Assembly (NCBI RefSeq): GCF_001281485.1
Contig: NZ_CP012669.1
Coordinates: forward strand, 2,139,501-2,203,500
Reading direction: 5' to 3'
Length of the DNA stretch: 64,000 nucleotides
From: Altererythrobacter epoxidivorans
GTDB taxonomy: Bacteria > Pseudomonadota > Alphaproteobacteria > Sphingomonadales > Sphingomonadaceae
The notes under the pieces are model-generated. The model was not told the DNA's origin. It made no database searches and saw nothing but the letters and a program-made list of their open reading frames with translations. Each line of letters starts with the position of its first letter. The stretch's first letter is position 1. A program made the position numbers and the translations under genes. Shown in pieces: positions 42,300 through 51,599 of this stretch.

Positions 42300-45200
42300 T
42301 TAGAACTTGTAGCTCACGCCCAGCTTGATGCGCCACACCGAAGCGGGGATGTACAGCTGGTTGTCGGCTTCGAAGTTCTCTTCACCGATGAAGTCGGTGA
42401 TGATGTAGCGGCCTTCGCTGTCGACACCGTCGATGTCGGCAACCGGCTGCTGACCGGCATACTGGCGCGAACGAAGCACGTTCCAGTCCTTGTCGAGCAA
42501 GTTCAGGAAGTTGTCGATCATGCCGTAGACCTGGATCGAGTCGTCGAGGCCGAAGAAGCTACCCGGTCCGGGCAGGTCCTGCGACAGCTTGAGATCGAGG
42601 TCGTAGTACCAGTCGTTTTCACAGGTGTTACGAGCGATGCTCTGTCCGATGTAGTCCTTCGCACAGTCGAGACCGGCTGCGAAATCGGCCAGGTCCTGAA
42701 CCGCACCCATGTCGGACAGCGGCGAGATGTTCGGGTCGCTGACACCGGTCGGGAGGTAGACAACAGCGTTGTCCGAACCCGACGACGAGTCGTTGAACAC
42801 ACCGCCACCGGCGAAGGCCAGACCGTAGTGACGGCCCGAACGTGCGGTGAAGGTTGCCGTCAGACGCGTCTTGTGATCGGCGAAGAATTCTTCCGCCAGC
42901 GACACGCGAGCCGTGATGTTGTGGGTGTTCGAGTAGATCGAGTCCGCAGCAGCAGGGTTCTGAAGGTCGAATGCGAGCGTACGGTCGTAGTTCGAACCTG
43001 CAGTCGAGCTGGTCATCGCACGACGGTCCTGGGCATCGGTGTAAGCATAGCCCAGCGAGAAGTCGATCCGGCCGCCTTCGGTGAAGATGCCGCGATATGC
43101 GCTCTTCGACAGAAGGAACGAAGCCGTCCAGCTGTTGAAGCTGCCAGCATTGGTCAGGACCAGCTCGTCGTCACGGCTCGTGGCAAAGCACGGGTCGTTC
43201 ACGTTCGAGAAGATCGGGCCCGGATTGTTGCCCTGGAATACAGCGGTACAACCGGCGTTCGTCGGGTCGATCGCTGCGTAGATCGGACGACCATCGATGG
43301 TGTAGCCGTTGAGGCCTTCACGATAGTCGATGACCTGCGACAGGTCGGCAACGGTGAACGGATCACGGAAATGGCTGTAGATGAAGTCGGTCTTCAGGTT
43401 CCAGTCGCTGAAGAAGCCGCTGCTTGCCAGGTCAAGACCGCTTTCGAAGCCGGCGTTGAAACGCACGACGCTCGGCGTCTTGATGTCCGGATCGATCGAC
43501 TGCGTGTCGCCGCGACCCTGTGCGGCGATGTTCTGACCGGCCTGGAAGACACAGTCAGGAACGCCGGTGAAGGTACCGCCCTGAAGGACGTTGTACGGCG
43601 AAGAGAGACCCGAACAGGTCGACGAGTTCAGGCGACCTTCTGCGTAGGTGATGCCGTTGTTCTGGAAGGCGTTGCCGAACCAGACCAGCGGGTCACCGCC
43701 CGAGAAGATGCCGGCGCCGAGGCGAACGGTCGGACGGCTGAACGGACCGAAATCGTCAGCTTCGTAGGTGAAGGCTGCGCGCGGCAGGAACGACACCGGA
43801 AGGTTGCTGAAGCTGATCGAGTTCGAACGCTCGTTGTAACGGTCTGCGAACAGCGGGTTGAAGCCCGGACGATCGCCGTCGTACATGTCGACACGGACGC
43901 CGATGATCGCGCTGAGGCGGTCGGTCATCTGCCAGTCGTCCTGGGCGAAGAAGCTCCAGGTGGTGCGCTTGAACTGAGCAGCTGCGTCGTTCACGTCGCC
44001 GGTTGCCGAAGCTGCGCCGACAGCGCCAACGACACGGTTGTTCACCAGGTTGCTGCCGAAGAAGCCCGAGGTGCTGCTGCCGTTGGTCAGGATGCCTGCT
44101 TCGAGATCGTCGAGCGAAGCGAAGTTGAGCGTGCCGCTCGAACCCGGAACGAAGAGGTTGAAGATTTCAACCTGGTTCCACGTCGTGCCGATCTTGAAGG
44201 TGTGGTCGCCTGCCTTGATGCGGGCGATCGCGGTTGCGTAATCGACCGTCGTGTTCAGCTGGTTGGCCATGCGGAAGGTGCCCGGGCCAGCCTGGAACGA
44301 ACCACGGATGCCGTTCTGCTCGATACCGACGTTGATCTGCGGGATCGGGTTGCCCGACTGTGCTTCACCGCCACCGACGGGATCCTGAATATCGTCGATC
44401 TGCGAGTGAGCGTAACGCAGTTCGGTCGAGAACTGGTCCGACCAATCCGAGTACAGGCGAGCCGAGTAGTATTCCGACTTGGTGCCCGAATTGTAGAAGT
44501 TGTTGAGACCGGTCAGCGTCGGCGAAGTGATCGACGTGAAGATACCGTCACGCTTCACAGTGCTTTCGTCGAGACGCTGGTAGGTCGCTTCGAGGCGGTG
44601 ATCGTCGTTGATCTGGAAGTCGAGGCGACCGAAGTAACGGTCGTTTTCGTACGGAAGGTTGTAAACCAGCGGGCCGGTTTCGATGCCGTACTTGGTCGAC
44701 AGGATGCTCGAGAAACGCTCGAAGTCGGCAACGGTGATGCCGGGCGTTTCGTTGGCGAAACCGCCACCCTGCGGGCCGAAGTCGAATGCTTCGCCGCTTT
44801 CCTGGTGCGAGTATGCGCCGAAGAAGAACAGGCGGTCCTTGATGATCGGGCCACCGAGCGATGCGCCCCAGTTCTTCTGCGGCTCGACCGGAGTGGTGCG
44901 AACGTCTGCAACGTCGCCACCGCGAAGGCCGTCGTCCGAATATTCGTAGAAGGCGCTGCCGTGGAATTCATTGCTGCCCGAGCGGGTGATCACGTTGATC
45001 GCACAGCCGGTGAACTGGCCGTATTCGACATCGAACGGAGCGAATTCAACCGAGGTTTCACGGATCGCCGCATACGGGATCGGGGTCGAGCTGCGCGATG
45101 CGAAGCCGTTGCCGTTCAGGCCGTAAAGGTCGCCCTGGCTGATGGCGTCGACGGTGAATGCGTTCGAACGGTCGTTACCACCAAGGCACGAAATGCGGTT

Positions 45201-45737
45201 CTGGCCCGAGCTGGTGTCGGGGTCGAGCGTTACGCGCGGGTCGATACGGATGATGTCGCGAACGTCGCGGTCGAACGAAGGAGCGGTTTCGAGAACCACT
45301 TCGCTGAAGCCGCTGCCCGGACCGACGGCCAGCTGCGTCACGTTCACGCGCGATGCGCTGACGACGATGACGTTTTCGCTGCCGACTGCAGCCGAGCTGA
45401 GCGCGAAGGTGTACTGAGTGGTGCCCTGGACGCTGATGAACTGGTCTTCGATGCTCTGGCCTTCAAAGCCCGGAGCCGAAGCGGTCACGGTGTAGGGGCC
45501 GCCCGAGGTCAGCGTGTCGATGCGGAACTGGCCGTCGTTGCTGGCGGTGACCGTGCGGGTCGCGCCGGTACGGGTGTCGGTGACGGTAACGGTCGCGCCG
45601 GAGATCGGTGCACCGGCTTCGTCGGTTACCTGGCCGGAAACGCCCGAGGTAATCTGCTGCGCCGCGGCGGGCGCTACGAAAGTCGCAGCCGCCGACAGCG
45701 AAACGACGCTGGCAGCCAAGAGATACTTGAGTTTCAT
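42300..45737 (-). CDS. Oar-like TonB-dependent receptor with carboxypeptidase-regulatory domain
   Basis: An 1145-residue outer-membrane protein. A signal peptide ends near APAAAQ. Residues about 33-115 form a carboxypeptidase-regulatory-like beta domain (SGQVTDEAGAPISGATVTVT). A plug with SRSGSNEFHG-like motif and a large barrel follow, and the protein ends in an aromatic residue (GVSYKF). This is the Oar / OmpA-related TonB receptor type known from Myxococcus and common in sphingomonads, often linked to peptide or protein-derived substrates. It is highly expressed by look: codon use is strongly biased, which also leaves a very long open frame on the opposite strand. The substrate is unknown. 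Confidence 0.9.
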   Translation of the reverse strand: MKLKYLLAASVVSLSAAATFVAPAAAQQITSGVSGQVTDEAGAPISGATVTVTDTRTGATRTVTASNDGQFRIDTLTSGGPYTVTASAPGFEGQSIEDQFISVQGTTQYTFALSSAAVGSENVIVVSASRVNVTQLAVGPGSGFSEVVLETAPSFDRDVRDIIRIDPRVTLDPDTSSGQNRISCLGGNDRSNAFTVDAISQGDLYGLNGNGFASRSSTPIPYAAIRETSVEFAPFDVEYGQFTGCAINVITRSGSNEFHGSAFYEYSDDGLRGGDVADVRTTPVEPQKNWGASLGGPIIKDRLFFFGAYSHQESGEAFDFGPQGGGFANETPGITVADFERFSSILSTKYGIETGPLVYNLPYENDRYFGRLDFQINDDHRLEATYQRLDESTVKRDGIFTSITSPTLTGLNNFYNSGTKSEYYSARLYSDWSDQFSTELRYAHSQIDDIQDPVGGGEAQSGNPIPQINVGIEQNGIRGSFQAGPGTFRMANQLNTTVDYATAIARIKAGDHTFKIGTTWNQVEIFNLFVPGSSGTLNFASLDDLEAGILTNGSSTSGFFGSNLVNNRVVGAVGAASATGDVNDAAAQFKRTTWSFFAQDDWQMTDRLSAIIGVRVDMYDGDRPGFNPLFADRYNERSNSISFSNLPVSFLPRAAFTYEADDFGPFSRPTVRLGAGIFSGGDPLVWFGNAFQNNGITYAEGRLNSSTCSGLSSPYNVLQGGTFTGVPDCVFQAGQNIAAQGRGDTQSIDPDIKTPSVVRFNAGFESGLDLASSGFFSDWNLKTDFIYSHFRDPFTVADLSQVIDYREGLNGYTIDGRPIYAAIDPTNAGCTAVFQGNNPGPIFSNVNDPCFATSRDDELVLTNAGSFNSWTASFLLSKSAYRGIFTEGGRIDFSLGYAYTDAQDRRAMTSSTAGSNYDRTLAFDLQNPAAADSIYSNTHNITARVSLAEEFFADHKTRLTATFTARSGRHYGLAFAGGGVFNDSSSGSDNAVVYLPTGVSDPNISPLSDMGAVQDLADFAAGLDCAKDYIGQSIARNTCENDWYYDLDLKLSQDLPGPGSFFGLDDSIQVYGMIDNFLNLLDKDWNVLRSRQYAGQQPVADIDGVDSEGRYIITDFIGEENFEADNQLYIPASVWRIKLGVSYKF

Positions 45738-45780
45738 GGTTGGTTAGCCCCTGAATGGATTTTGCGCGGGAGAAAACTTG

Positions 45781-45932
45781 CGATGGCGGCCCGATAAAGG
45801 GCCATCGCTGCGCTAAAAAGACCGTTTTGTGTCAATTCTGTGAAAGGATCGGCGGTAATTCCGCAACGCCCCCGTTGCGAGCGGGCGACACCCCCCTCAA
45901 ACCCTCGGATTCCGTAGGGTTTCAAAGGGGTG
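45781..45932 (-). promoter_or_regulatory. Hairpin-rich leader of the Oar-like receptor
   Basis: Three inverted repeats lie upstream of the receptor: CGATGGC/GCCATCG (45781-45807), CGCAACG/CGTTGCG with a CCCC loop (45862-45879), and a long imperfect pair ACACCCCCCTCAAACCCT / AGGGTTTCAAAGGGGTGT (45888-45933). A perfect TTGACA on the minus strand at about 45829-45834 could be a -35 box, with no convincing -10. The outer repeats may end the dioxygenase transcript; the inner one would lie in the receptor mRNA leader. Confidence 0.45.
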
Positions 45933-45990
45933 TTGCCGCACTGCAACATAGATTGGCGAATCCGCCCGAGCGGGCGCCGATCGCCGCCAA

Positions 45991-46932
45991 TCAGGCGAGA
46001 TTGATTTCCCGTAGGCGCTGGAGAAGGAATTCGTGGCTCGAAATCGGGGCCGGAGCCTCCGACTCGTGGCCTTCCTCAATACACTCGGGAAGCGTCTCGA
46101 TGACGTAGTCCGGGCGGAAATGGAGGAAGAACGGCATCGAGAAACGCGCGCGGCGCACGGCCTCGCCCTTCGGGTTGACCACGCGGTGTGTGGTCGAACG
46201 CAGCTTCGAATTGGTCAGGCGGTCGAGCATGTCGCCGACATTGATGACCAGCGCGCCTTCCGGCACGTCGACAGCCTTCCAGGTGCCTTCCTTGGTAAGC
46301 AGTTCGAGGCCGGCCTCTTCAGCGCCAAGCAGCAGGGTAATGGTGTTGATGTCACCATGCGCCGCAGCGCGGATTGCACCGTCGGGCGCATCTTCGGGCA
46401 GGGGCGGATAGTGCAACAGTCGCATAACCGAATTGCCGTCCTCGACTGTCGGGACGAAGAATTTCGGGTCGCGGCCAAGGTGGATCGCGATCGCTTCGAG
46501 CACGCGCCCGCCAGCGGTCTCGAACGCCGAATACAGTTCGCTGAAAGTATCGCGGAAACCGTCGACTTCTTCCGGCCAGATGTTCGGCGCCATGAATTCG
46601 GCAAGCTCGTGCCCTGCGGGCAGCGAACGCCCGATGTGCCAGAACTCCTTGAGGTCGAAGATCTCTGCATCCTTGGCCTTTTCGACGCCGAAAGGCGTGT
46701 AGCCCCGGGCACCGCCGCCGCCTTCGATCTTGTACTTCATCTTGGCTTCGGTCGGCAGGGCGAAGAATTCCTTCGACTTGGCTTCAGCCCGGTCGATCAG
46801 TTCCTGCGGGATGCCGTGGTCACGAATGACGGCAAAGCCATATTCGGAGAAGCTGCGGCCAAGATCGTCGGCAATGTTTTCGAGCGGCTGGTCGAGTGAG
46901 ACCACCGCGATATCGTTTGATGAGTCGGTCAT
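45991..46932 (-). CDS. Isopenicillin-N-synthase-like 2-oxoglutarate/Fe(II) dioxygenase
   Basis: A 313-residue dioxygenase of the IPNS/2OG-Fe(II) superfamily. The N-terminal DIOX_N part has GFAVIRDHGIPQELID. The iron triad is His192 and Asp194 (AAHGDIN) with His249 (STTHRVVNP), and Arg263-x-Ser265 (ARFSMP) is the 2-oxoglutarate anchor. The enzyme oxidises a small cytoplasmic molecule. It lies 13 bases downstream of a concentrative nucleoside transporter gene on the same strand, so a nucleoside- or base-derived substrate is a reasonable guess. Relatives act on many compounds, and no substrate is proven. Confidence 0.88.
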   Translation of the reverse strand: MTDSSNDIAVVSLDQPLENIADDLGRSFSEYGFAVIRDHGIPQELIDRAEAKSKEFFALPTEAKMKYKIEGGGGARGYTPFGVEKAKDAEIFDLKEFWHIGRSLPAGHELAEFMAPNIWPEEVDGFRDTFSELYSAFETAGGRVLEAIAIHLGRDPKFFVPTVEDGNSVMRLLHYPPLPEDAPDGAIRAAAHGDINTITLLLGAEEAGLELLTKEGTWKAVDVPEGALVINVGDMLDRLTNSKLRSTTHRVVNPKGEAVRRARFSMPFFLHFRPDYVIETLPECIEEGHESEAPAPISSHEFLLQRLREINLA

Positions 46933-46945
46933 AATGGGTGCGCCC

Positions 46946-48253
46946 TTAATACGGTAGGAAGAGTCCCGCCAGAGCCGCGCTCATCAAATTGGCGAGGCTG
47001 CCGGCAGCGAGCGCGCGGATACCGAGCTTTGCGATCACAGGTCTTTGATTTGGCGCAAGCCCGCCGGTGACCGCCATCTGGATCGCGATGGAGGAGAAAT
47101 TGGCGAAACCGCACAGCGCAAAGGTAACGATGGCACGGCTGCGATCGGTCAGCGTTTCGAGCGCGCCCAGTTCGATGAAAGCGACGAATTCGTTGAGCAC
47201 GATCTTGGTTCCGAACAGGCCGCCGGCTGCGCCTGCTTCCTCCCACGGAATGCCGATCAGGAACATGACCGGGGCAAAAACCCAGCCGAGCATCTGCTGG
47301 AAGCTGAGATCGGCATAGCCGAACAAGCCGCCCGCCCAGCCAAGCAAACCGTTGGCAAGCGCGACGAGCGCTACGAAAGCGAGCACCATGGCGCCGACTG
47401 CAACGGCCAGCTTCACGCCGGTCTGTGCGCCCTGAGCCGCAGCTTCGATCACGTTGGCAGGCTTGGTCCCTTCCTCGAAGGTTTCGGCAACCTCGACTTC
47501 GTGCGGGCGGTCGCCTTCGGTGAGCGCGGCCGGCCCGTCGCCGCTGATGCGCGCCCTGGGCAAGGCAATCTCGCCTTCCGCTGCCGGGTTATCCTCTTCC
47601 TCGTCTGGCATGATGATCTTTGCCATCAGGATGCCGCCCGGTGCCGACATGAAGGCAGCAGCAAGCAGGAAGGGCAGGTATTCATTGCCGAGCAGCCCGG
47701 CATAAGCCGCGAGGATCGTGCCTGCGACACCGGCCATGCCAACGCTCATCAGCGTGAACAGGCGGCTGGGCGCGAGCGCAGCGAGATATGGCCTGACGAC
47801 CAGTGGGCTTTCCGACTGGCCGACGAAGATATTGGCCGCCGCACCTAGGCTTTCGACCTTGCTGATGCCAGTGACGAAGGCGATCGCCCCGCCGACCCAG
47901 CGGACCACGCGTTGCATGATGCCGAGATAATAGAGGATCGAGACGAGCGAGGCGAAGAACACGATTACCGGCAGCGCACCGAGCGCAAACGTGTTCTGCA
48001 GCGGGTTGTCGGCACCAAACAGGAACGCGGTCCCTGCATCGGCATATGAAAGGAGTGCCGCCACGCCATTCGACATTCCCTGGATCACCGCCCTGCCCCA
48101 GCTTGTCGCCAGGACGAGGAACGCCATCAGCGCCTGCAACAGGAATGCCGCACCCACGATGCGAAGCTTGATCCGCCTCTTGCCGGTCGAAAGGAGGAAG
48201 GCGATCAGCAGGATCACCGCGATACCGGCGATGTTGATAAGGATTGGCGGCAT
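46946..48253 (-). CDS. Concentrative nucleoside transporter (CNT/NupC family)
   Basis: Cation-coupled nucleoside uptake protein in the inner membrane, 435 residues. Motifs include [40 protein letters not shown] (about 142-161), the central nucleoside- and sodium-site motif, and [16 protein letters not shown] with [15 protein letters not shown] near the end. A hydrophilic acidic insert (about 228-275) is longer than in E. coli NupC. ATG 48251-48253 is preceded by AAAGGG. It is the first gene of a pair with the dioxygenase. Confidence 0.93.
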   Translation of the reverse strand: MPPILINIAGIAVILLIAFLLSTGKRRIKLRIVGAAFLLQALMAFLVLATSWGRAVIQGMSNGVAALLSYADAGTAFLFGADNPLQNTFALGALPVIVFFASLVSILYYLGIMQRVVRWVGGAIAFVTGISKVESLGAAANIFVGQSESPLVVRPYLAALAPSRLFTLMSVGMAGVAGTILAAYAGLLGNEYLPFLLAAAFMSAPGGILMAKIIMPDEEEDNPAAEGEIALPRARISGDGPAALTEGDRPHEVEVAETFEEGTKPANVIEAAAQGAQTGVKLAVAVGAMVLAFVALVALANGLLGWAGGLFGYADLSFQQMLGWVFAPVMFLIGIPWEEAGAAGGLFGTKIVLNEFVAFIELGALETLTDRSRAIVTFALCGFANFSSIAIQMAVTGGLAPNQRPVIAKLGIRALAAGSLANLMSAALAGLFLPY

Positions 48254-48395
48254 GGGACCCTTTCGCCCAAAGGCAGACAAGTTGCGGATGAAATTATCCG
48301 TTCTCTTGCGCGCACAATCCCGTTAGTCAATTTTCATGGAGATCGGGCTGCATGTCCGTGCACAGCTCATTCAGCCTTCAAGGACGAAATTCCGC

Positions 48396-49076
48396 ATGAC
48401 CGAACCCGGCAATTCGAACGCACTCGCCGCAGCAGCCACCCCGCGCGGCCTGTTCGTTTACCTGATGCTTTATGGCGGCATGACGGTGCTCGCAGGAGTC
48501 CTCGCGTTCAAGCAGGTCCAGCTCGTGCCGACCGAACTTTCGGTCGAGGCGGGCATTTTTCCCTACCTCGTCCTGGTCGTGATCTCGAGCACGGTAGCGC
48601 AGCTTTACGGGCAGAAAACCGCCAATACGATCGTGTGGTGGGGCTTCATCCCGCTGGGCATTTCGGCATTGCTGATGCAGTTGGTGCTGGGCCTGCCGGC
48701 CTCTGTCGAGATGATCGATTTCCGTCCCGATGACCTTGCCGCCTTCGAACAGGTGCATCGTTCGACATGGCGCGTGTGGATGGCCGGCCCTGCCGCCTAC
48801 ATCACCTCGCTGCTGCTCAATGTCTGGATCTTTTCGAAGCTGCGCGGCAGCGGAGAAGCCAATACGCTGGGACTGATGGTGCGCGGTGCCATCGCCTCTG
48901 CCATCAGCCAGGCCATCGATTCGGTGATCTTCATCACCCTCGCCTTCTATGGCGAATTCGACATCACCAACCTGATGATCGGCCAGGTATTGGCCAAGGT
49001 CGTTCTCAGCATCGTACTGGTGCCCTTCCTCATTACCGGCGGCGTCGCCCTCGCGAAGAAGCTGGACGGCGACTGA
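48396..49076 (+). CDS. Queuosine-precursor transporter (YhhQ/DUF165, VUT family)
   Basis: Predicted inner-membrane importer of queuine precursors such as preQ0/preQ1 for tRNA modification. The 226 residues contain about six membrane segments. SVEAGIFPYLVLVVISSTVA, AQLYGQKTAN and RGAIASAISQAIDSVIFITL with AFYGEFD match DUF165 landmarks. An unusual hydrophilic stretch (about 103-125) splits the middle. ATG 48396 follows AAGGA. The APC permease starts three bases after it. Confidence 0.82.
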   Translation: MTEPGNSNALAAAATPRGLFVYLMLYGGMTVLAGVLAFKQVQLVPTELSVEAGIFPYLVLVVISSTVAQLYGQKTANTIVWWGFIPLGISALLMQLVLGLPASVEMIDFRPDDLAAFEQVHRSTWRVWMAGPAAYITSLLLNVWIFSKLRGSGEANTLGLMVRGAIASAISQAIDSVIFITLAFYGEFDITNLMIGQVLAKVVLSIVLVPFLITGGVALAKKLDGD

Positions 49077-49079
49077 GAA

Positions 49080-50408
49080 TTGGCTGGGCCTGAAACCGCA
49101 GGCCCAAGGGGCATCGCCGGCGCGGACAAGCGCAAGCTCGGGCTGATCGGCGCCATCGCGCTGGTGATGGGCAACATGATCGGTTCGGGCGTGTTCCTGC
49201 TTCCGGCCAGCCTTGCCCCCTATGGCTGGAACGCGGTTCTTGCATGGGTTGTGGTCACCGCCGGCACGCTGGTGCTGGCTTGGGTATTCGCGGCCCTGAC
49301 CAAGGCGAAGCCGGAAGCACGCGACCCGGCAGGCTTCGTCACGGCAGCTTTCGGCGACCTCCCAGCTTTCTTTGTCAACTGGGCCTATTGGGTGTCGGTC
49401 TGGACCGCCAATGTCTCTATCGCGGTCGCCGCCGTCAGCTATACCTCCGCCTTTGTGCCCGCGATCGGCGAAACGGCATTCATGCCGGCGCTGAGCGCGA
49501 TCGTCCTGCTTTGGGCGATGACGCTGATAAACCTGCGCGGCGTGCGGGCGGCTGGCAATTTCCAGATCGTGACCGTCCTGCTCAAGGTCATACCGTTGAT
49601 AGCCATCGTCGTGATCGCCGCCATCGTCCTTGGTGACGGAAGGGGCGAAGTCCGGGCCTTCGAAATGGCAGAGCTTAACGGGGTAGACCTGCGCGCCGCA
49701 GCCGCCTTCACCCTGTTTGCCCTGCTCGGCTTCGAATGTGCGAGCGTGGCCGCAGCCCGCGTCGAAAACCCGGACGTCAATGTCCCGCGCGCGACCATGT
49801 GGGGTACCGCTCTTACAGGCTTGCTCTACCTCCTCGTCTGTTCTGCCGTCGCCCTGATGCTGCCGCAGGACATCGTCGCGCAATCACCTGCGCCGCTGGC
49901 CTTGTTCGTGGAGGAATTCTGGGCCGCCGGTCCGGCAGCGCTGGTTTCCCTGTTCGCCATCATCAGCTGCGTCGGCGCGCTCAACGGATGGGTGCTGATG
50001 CAGGGAGAACTTCCCCGCGCCATGGCGGAGCGCGGGACCCTGCCCGCATGGTATGGAAGGACAGACAGTCGCGGCACTCCGGTGAGGGCGCTGATCGCAT
50101 CGAGCCTGATTGCAACCGTCTGCCTGGCGCTCAACGCCAGCCGGAGCATGCAGGGCATTTTCGAATTCGTGTTGCTGCTGTCCACCAGCGCCGCGCTGTG
50201 GCTTTATCTGGTGGTCGCACTTGCCGCCTGGCGTCTGAAGATCGTTCGCCCCTTTGCCCTCGTCGGCGCCATCTATGCGGTATGGACTTTGTGGGGTGCA
50301 GGGATCGAGGCCAGCGGTTGGAGCCTGGTGCTGATGCTGGCCGGATATCCGCTCTATTGGTGGGCGAGGCAAAAGGCATCGCGCGGTCCGGTCGCCAGCG
50401 CGGAATAG
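49080..50408 (+). CDS. APC-family amino-acid permease
   Basis: Inner-membrane amino-acid transporter or exchanger of the APC superfamily, 442 residues with about twelve membrane segments. GLIGAIALVMGNMIGSGVFL (about 21-40) is the helix-1 GSG motif for substrate carboxylate binding, and FTLFALLGFECASVAAARVE is the helix-6 FEC/FES motif of the AdiC/PotE branch. The start is TTG 49080, three bases after the previous gene; the next in-frame ATG would cut helix 1. The arginine/agmatine branch is suggested by form only. Confidence 0.87.
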   Translation: MAGPETAGPRGIAGADKRKLGLIGAIALVMGNMIGSGVFLLPASLAPYGWNAVLAWVVVTAGTLVLAWVFAALTKAKPEARDPAGFVTAAFGDLPAFFVNWAYWVSVWTANVSIAVAAVSYTSAFVPAIGETAFMPALSAIVLLWAMTLINLRGVRAAGNFQIVTVLLKVIPLIAIVVIAAIVLGDGRGEVRAFEMAELNGVDLRAAAAFTLFALLGFECASVAAARVENPDVNVPRATMWGTALTGLLYLLVCSAVALMLPQDIVAQSPAPLALFVEEFWAAGPAALVSLFAIISCVGALNGWVLMQGELPRAMAERGTLPAWYGRTDSRGTPVRALIASSLIATVCLALNASRSMQGIFEFVLLLSTSAALWLYLVVALAAWRLKIVRPFALVGAIYAVWTLWGAGIEASGWSLVLMLAGYPLYWWARQKASRGPVASAE

Positions 50409-50426
50409 CACTGCTAAACACACGTC

Positions 50427-51599
50427 ATGGCAACGAAGATCGAACCGGCAAACGATGGCGCCTCCGACACGCTCGACGGGTGGAGCCTGCCCGCCTGGAC
50501 CTATCACGACGAGGAATTCCACCGCCTCGAACTGGATCGCGTCTTTCGCCCGAGCTGGCAGGTCGTCTGCCACGAAAGCGACATTCCCGCCCTAGGCGAC
50601 TGGCACACGCTCGATTATTGCGGCGAAAGCGTAATCGTGGTGCGCGGCAAGGACGACGTACTGCGCGCCTTCACCAATGTCTGCCGCCATCGCGGATCGC
50701 GGCTGGTCGACGGCGCGGTCGGCTGCGCGAAGAAGCTGGTTTGCCCCTATCACGCCTGGACCTACGACCTCGACGGTCGGCTGACGGGCGTGCCCGACAG
50801 CGCCAGTTACCCGACGCTCGACAAGGATCGCGCTGGGCTCGTCCCGGTCGACATGGAGAGATGGCGCGGCTTCATCTTCGTCAGGCTGGAGGACGATGGT
50901 GGACCTTCGGTGGCGCAGATGATGGCGCCCTATGAAGCCATGATCGAACCCTATCGCTTCGAGGAACTCGGCGCGCTGGGCCGTGTCACGCTGCGCCCGC
51001 GCGAGGTGAACTGGAAGAACGTCGGCGACAATTACTCCGACGGGCTACACATCCCCGTCGCGCATCCCGGCCTCACCCGCCTGTTCGGCAAGAGCTACGG
51101 CGTCGAAGCCGAGGCCAACGTCGACCGCATGTGGGGCGACATGGTGGACCGTGAAAGCGCCAACTGGTCCGAACGGATGTACCAGAAATTGCTGCCTTCC
51201 GTGCCGCACCTGCCCGAGGCAAGCCAGCGCCACTGGCTCTACTTCAAGTTGTGGCCCAATGTCGCCTTCGACATCTATCCCGATCAGGTCGACTTCATGC
51301 AGTGGCTACCGACCGGCCCGACCAGCTGCATCATCCGAGAGATCAGCTACGTCCTGCCCGATGACCGCCGCGAGATGCGCGCCGCGCGCTATCTCAACTG
51401 GCGGATCAACCGTCAGGTCAATGCCGAGGACACCGTGCTGATCACCCGTGTGCAGGAAGGCATGGGTTCGCGCAGCTTCTCGATGGGGCCATTGAGCGAC
51501 ACGGAAGTCTGTCTCAAGCATTTCTGCAAGCGGATGCGTGAAATCATTCCCGAGGCCCGCCTCGAACACCAACCCCCTTCCGGCTGGAGCCGTAAATGA
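50427..51599 (+). CDS. Rieske non-heme iron oxygenase, alpha subunit
   Basis: Oxygenase component of an aromatic-ring or related hydroxylase, 390 residues. The Rieske [2Fe-2S] site is Cys86-x-His88 and Cys106-x2-His109 (VCRHRG and CPYHAW). The mononuclear iron site is in DNYSDGLHIPVAHPGL with His208 and His213. It overlaps the next gene by four bases. No ferredoxin, reductase or beta subunit is adjacent, so electrons must come from elsewhere or from the CrtI-like partner. The substrate is unknown. Confidence 0.9.
   Translation: MATKIEPANDGASDTLDGWSLPAWTYHDEEFHRLELDRVFRPSWQVVCHESDIPALGDWHTLDYCGESVIVVRGKDDVLRAFTNVCRHRGSRLVDGAVGCAKKLVCPYHAWTYDLDGRLTGVPDSASYPTLDKDRAGLVPVDMERWRGFIFVRLEDDGGPSVAQMMAPYEAMIEPYRFEELGALGRVTLRPREVNWKNVGDNYSDGLHIPVAHPGLTRLFGKSYGVEAEANVDRMWGDMVDRESANWSERMYQKLLPSVPHLPEASQRHWLYFKLWPNVAFDIYPDQVDFMQWLPTGPTSCIIREISYVLPDDRREMRAARYLNWRINRQVNAEDTVLITRVQEGMGSRSFSMGPLSDTEVCLKHFCKRMREIIPEARLEHQPPSGWSRK

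Noticed and set aside
42828..45797. A 989-codon open frame antisense to the Oar-like receptor
   Set aside because: It lies wholly inside the receptor gene on the opposite strand, its product is Arg/Val/Asp-rich with no recognisable domain, and strong GC codon bias readily leaves such frames open. The receptor has a signal peptide, domain order and an aromatic C-terminus.
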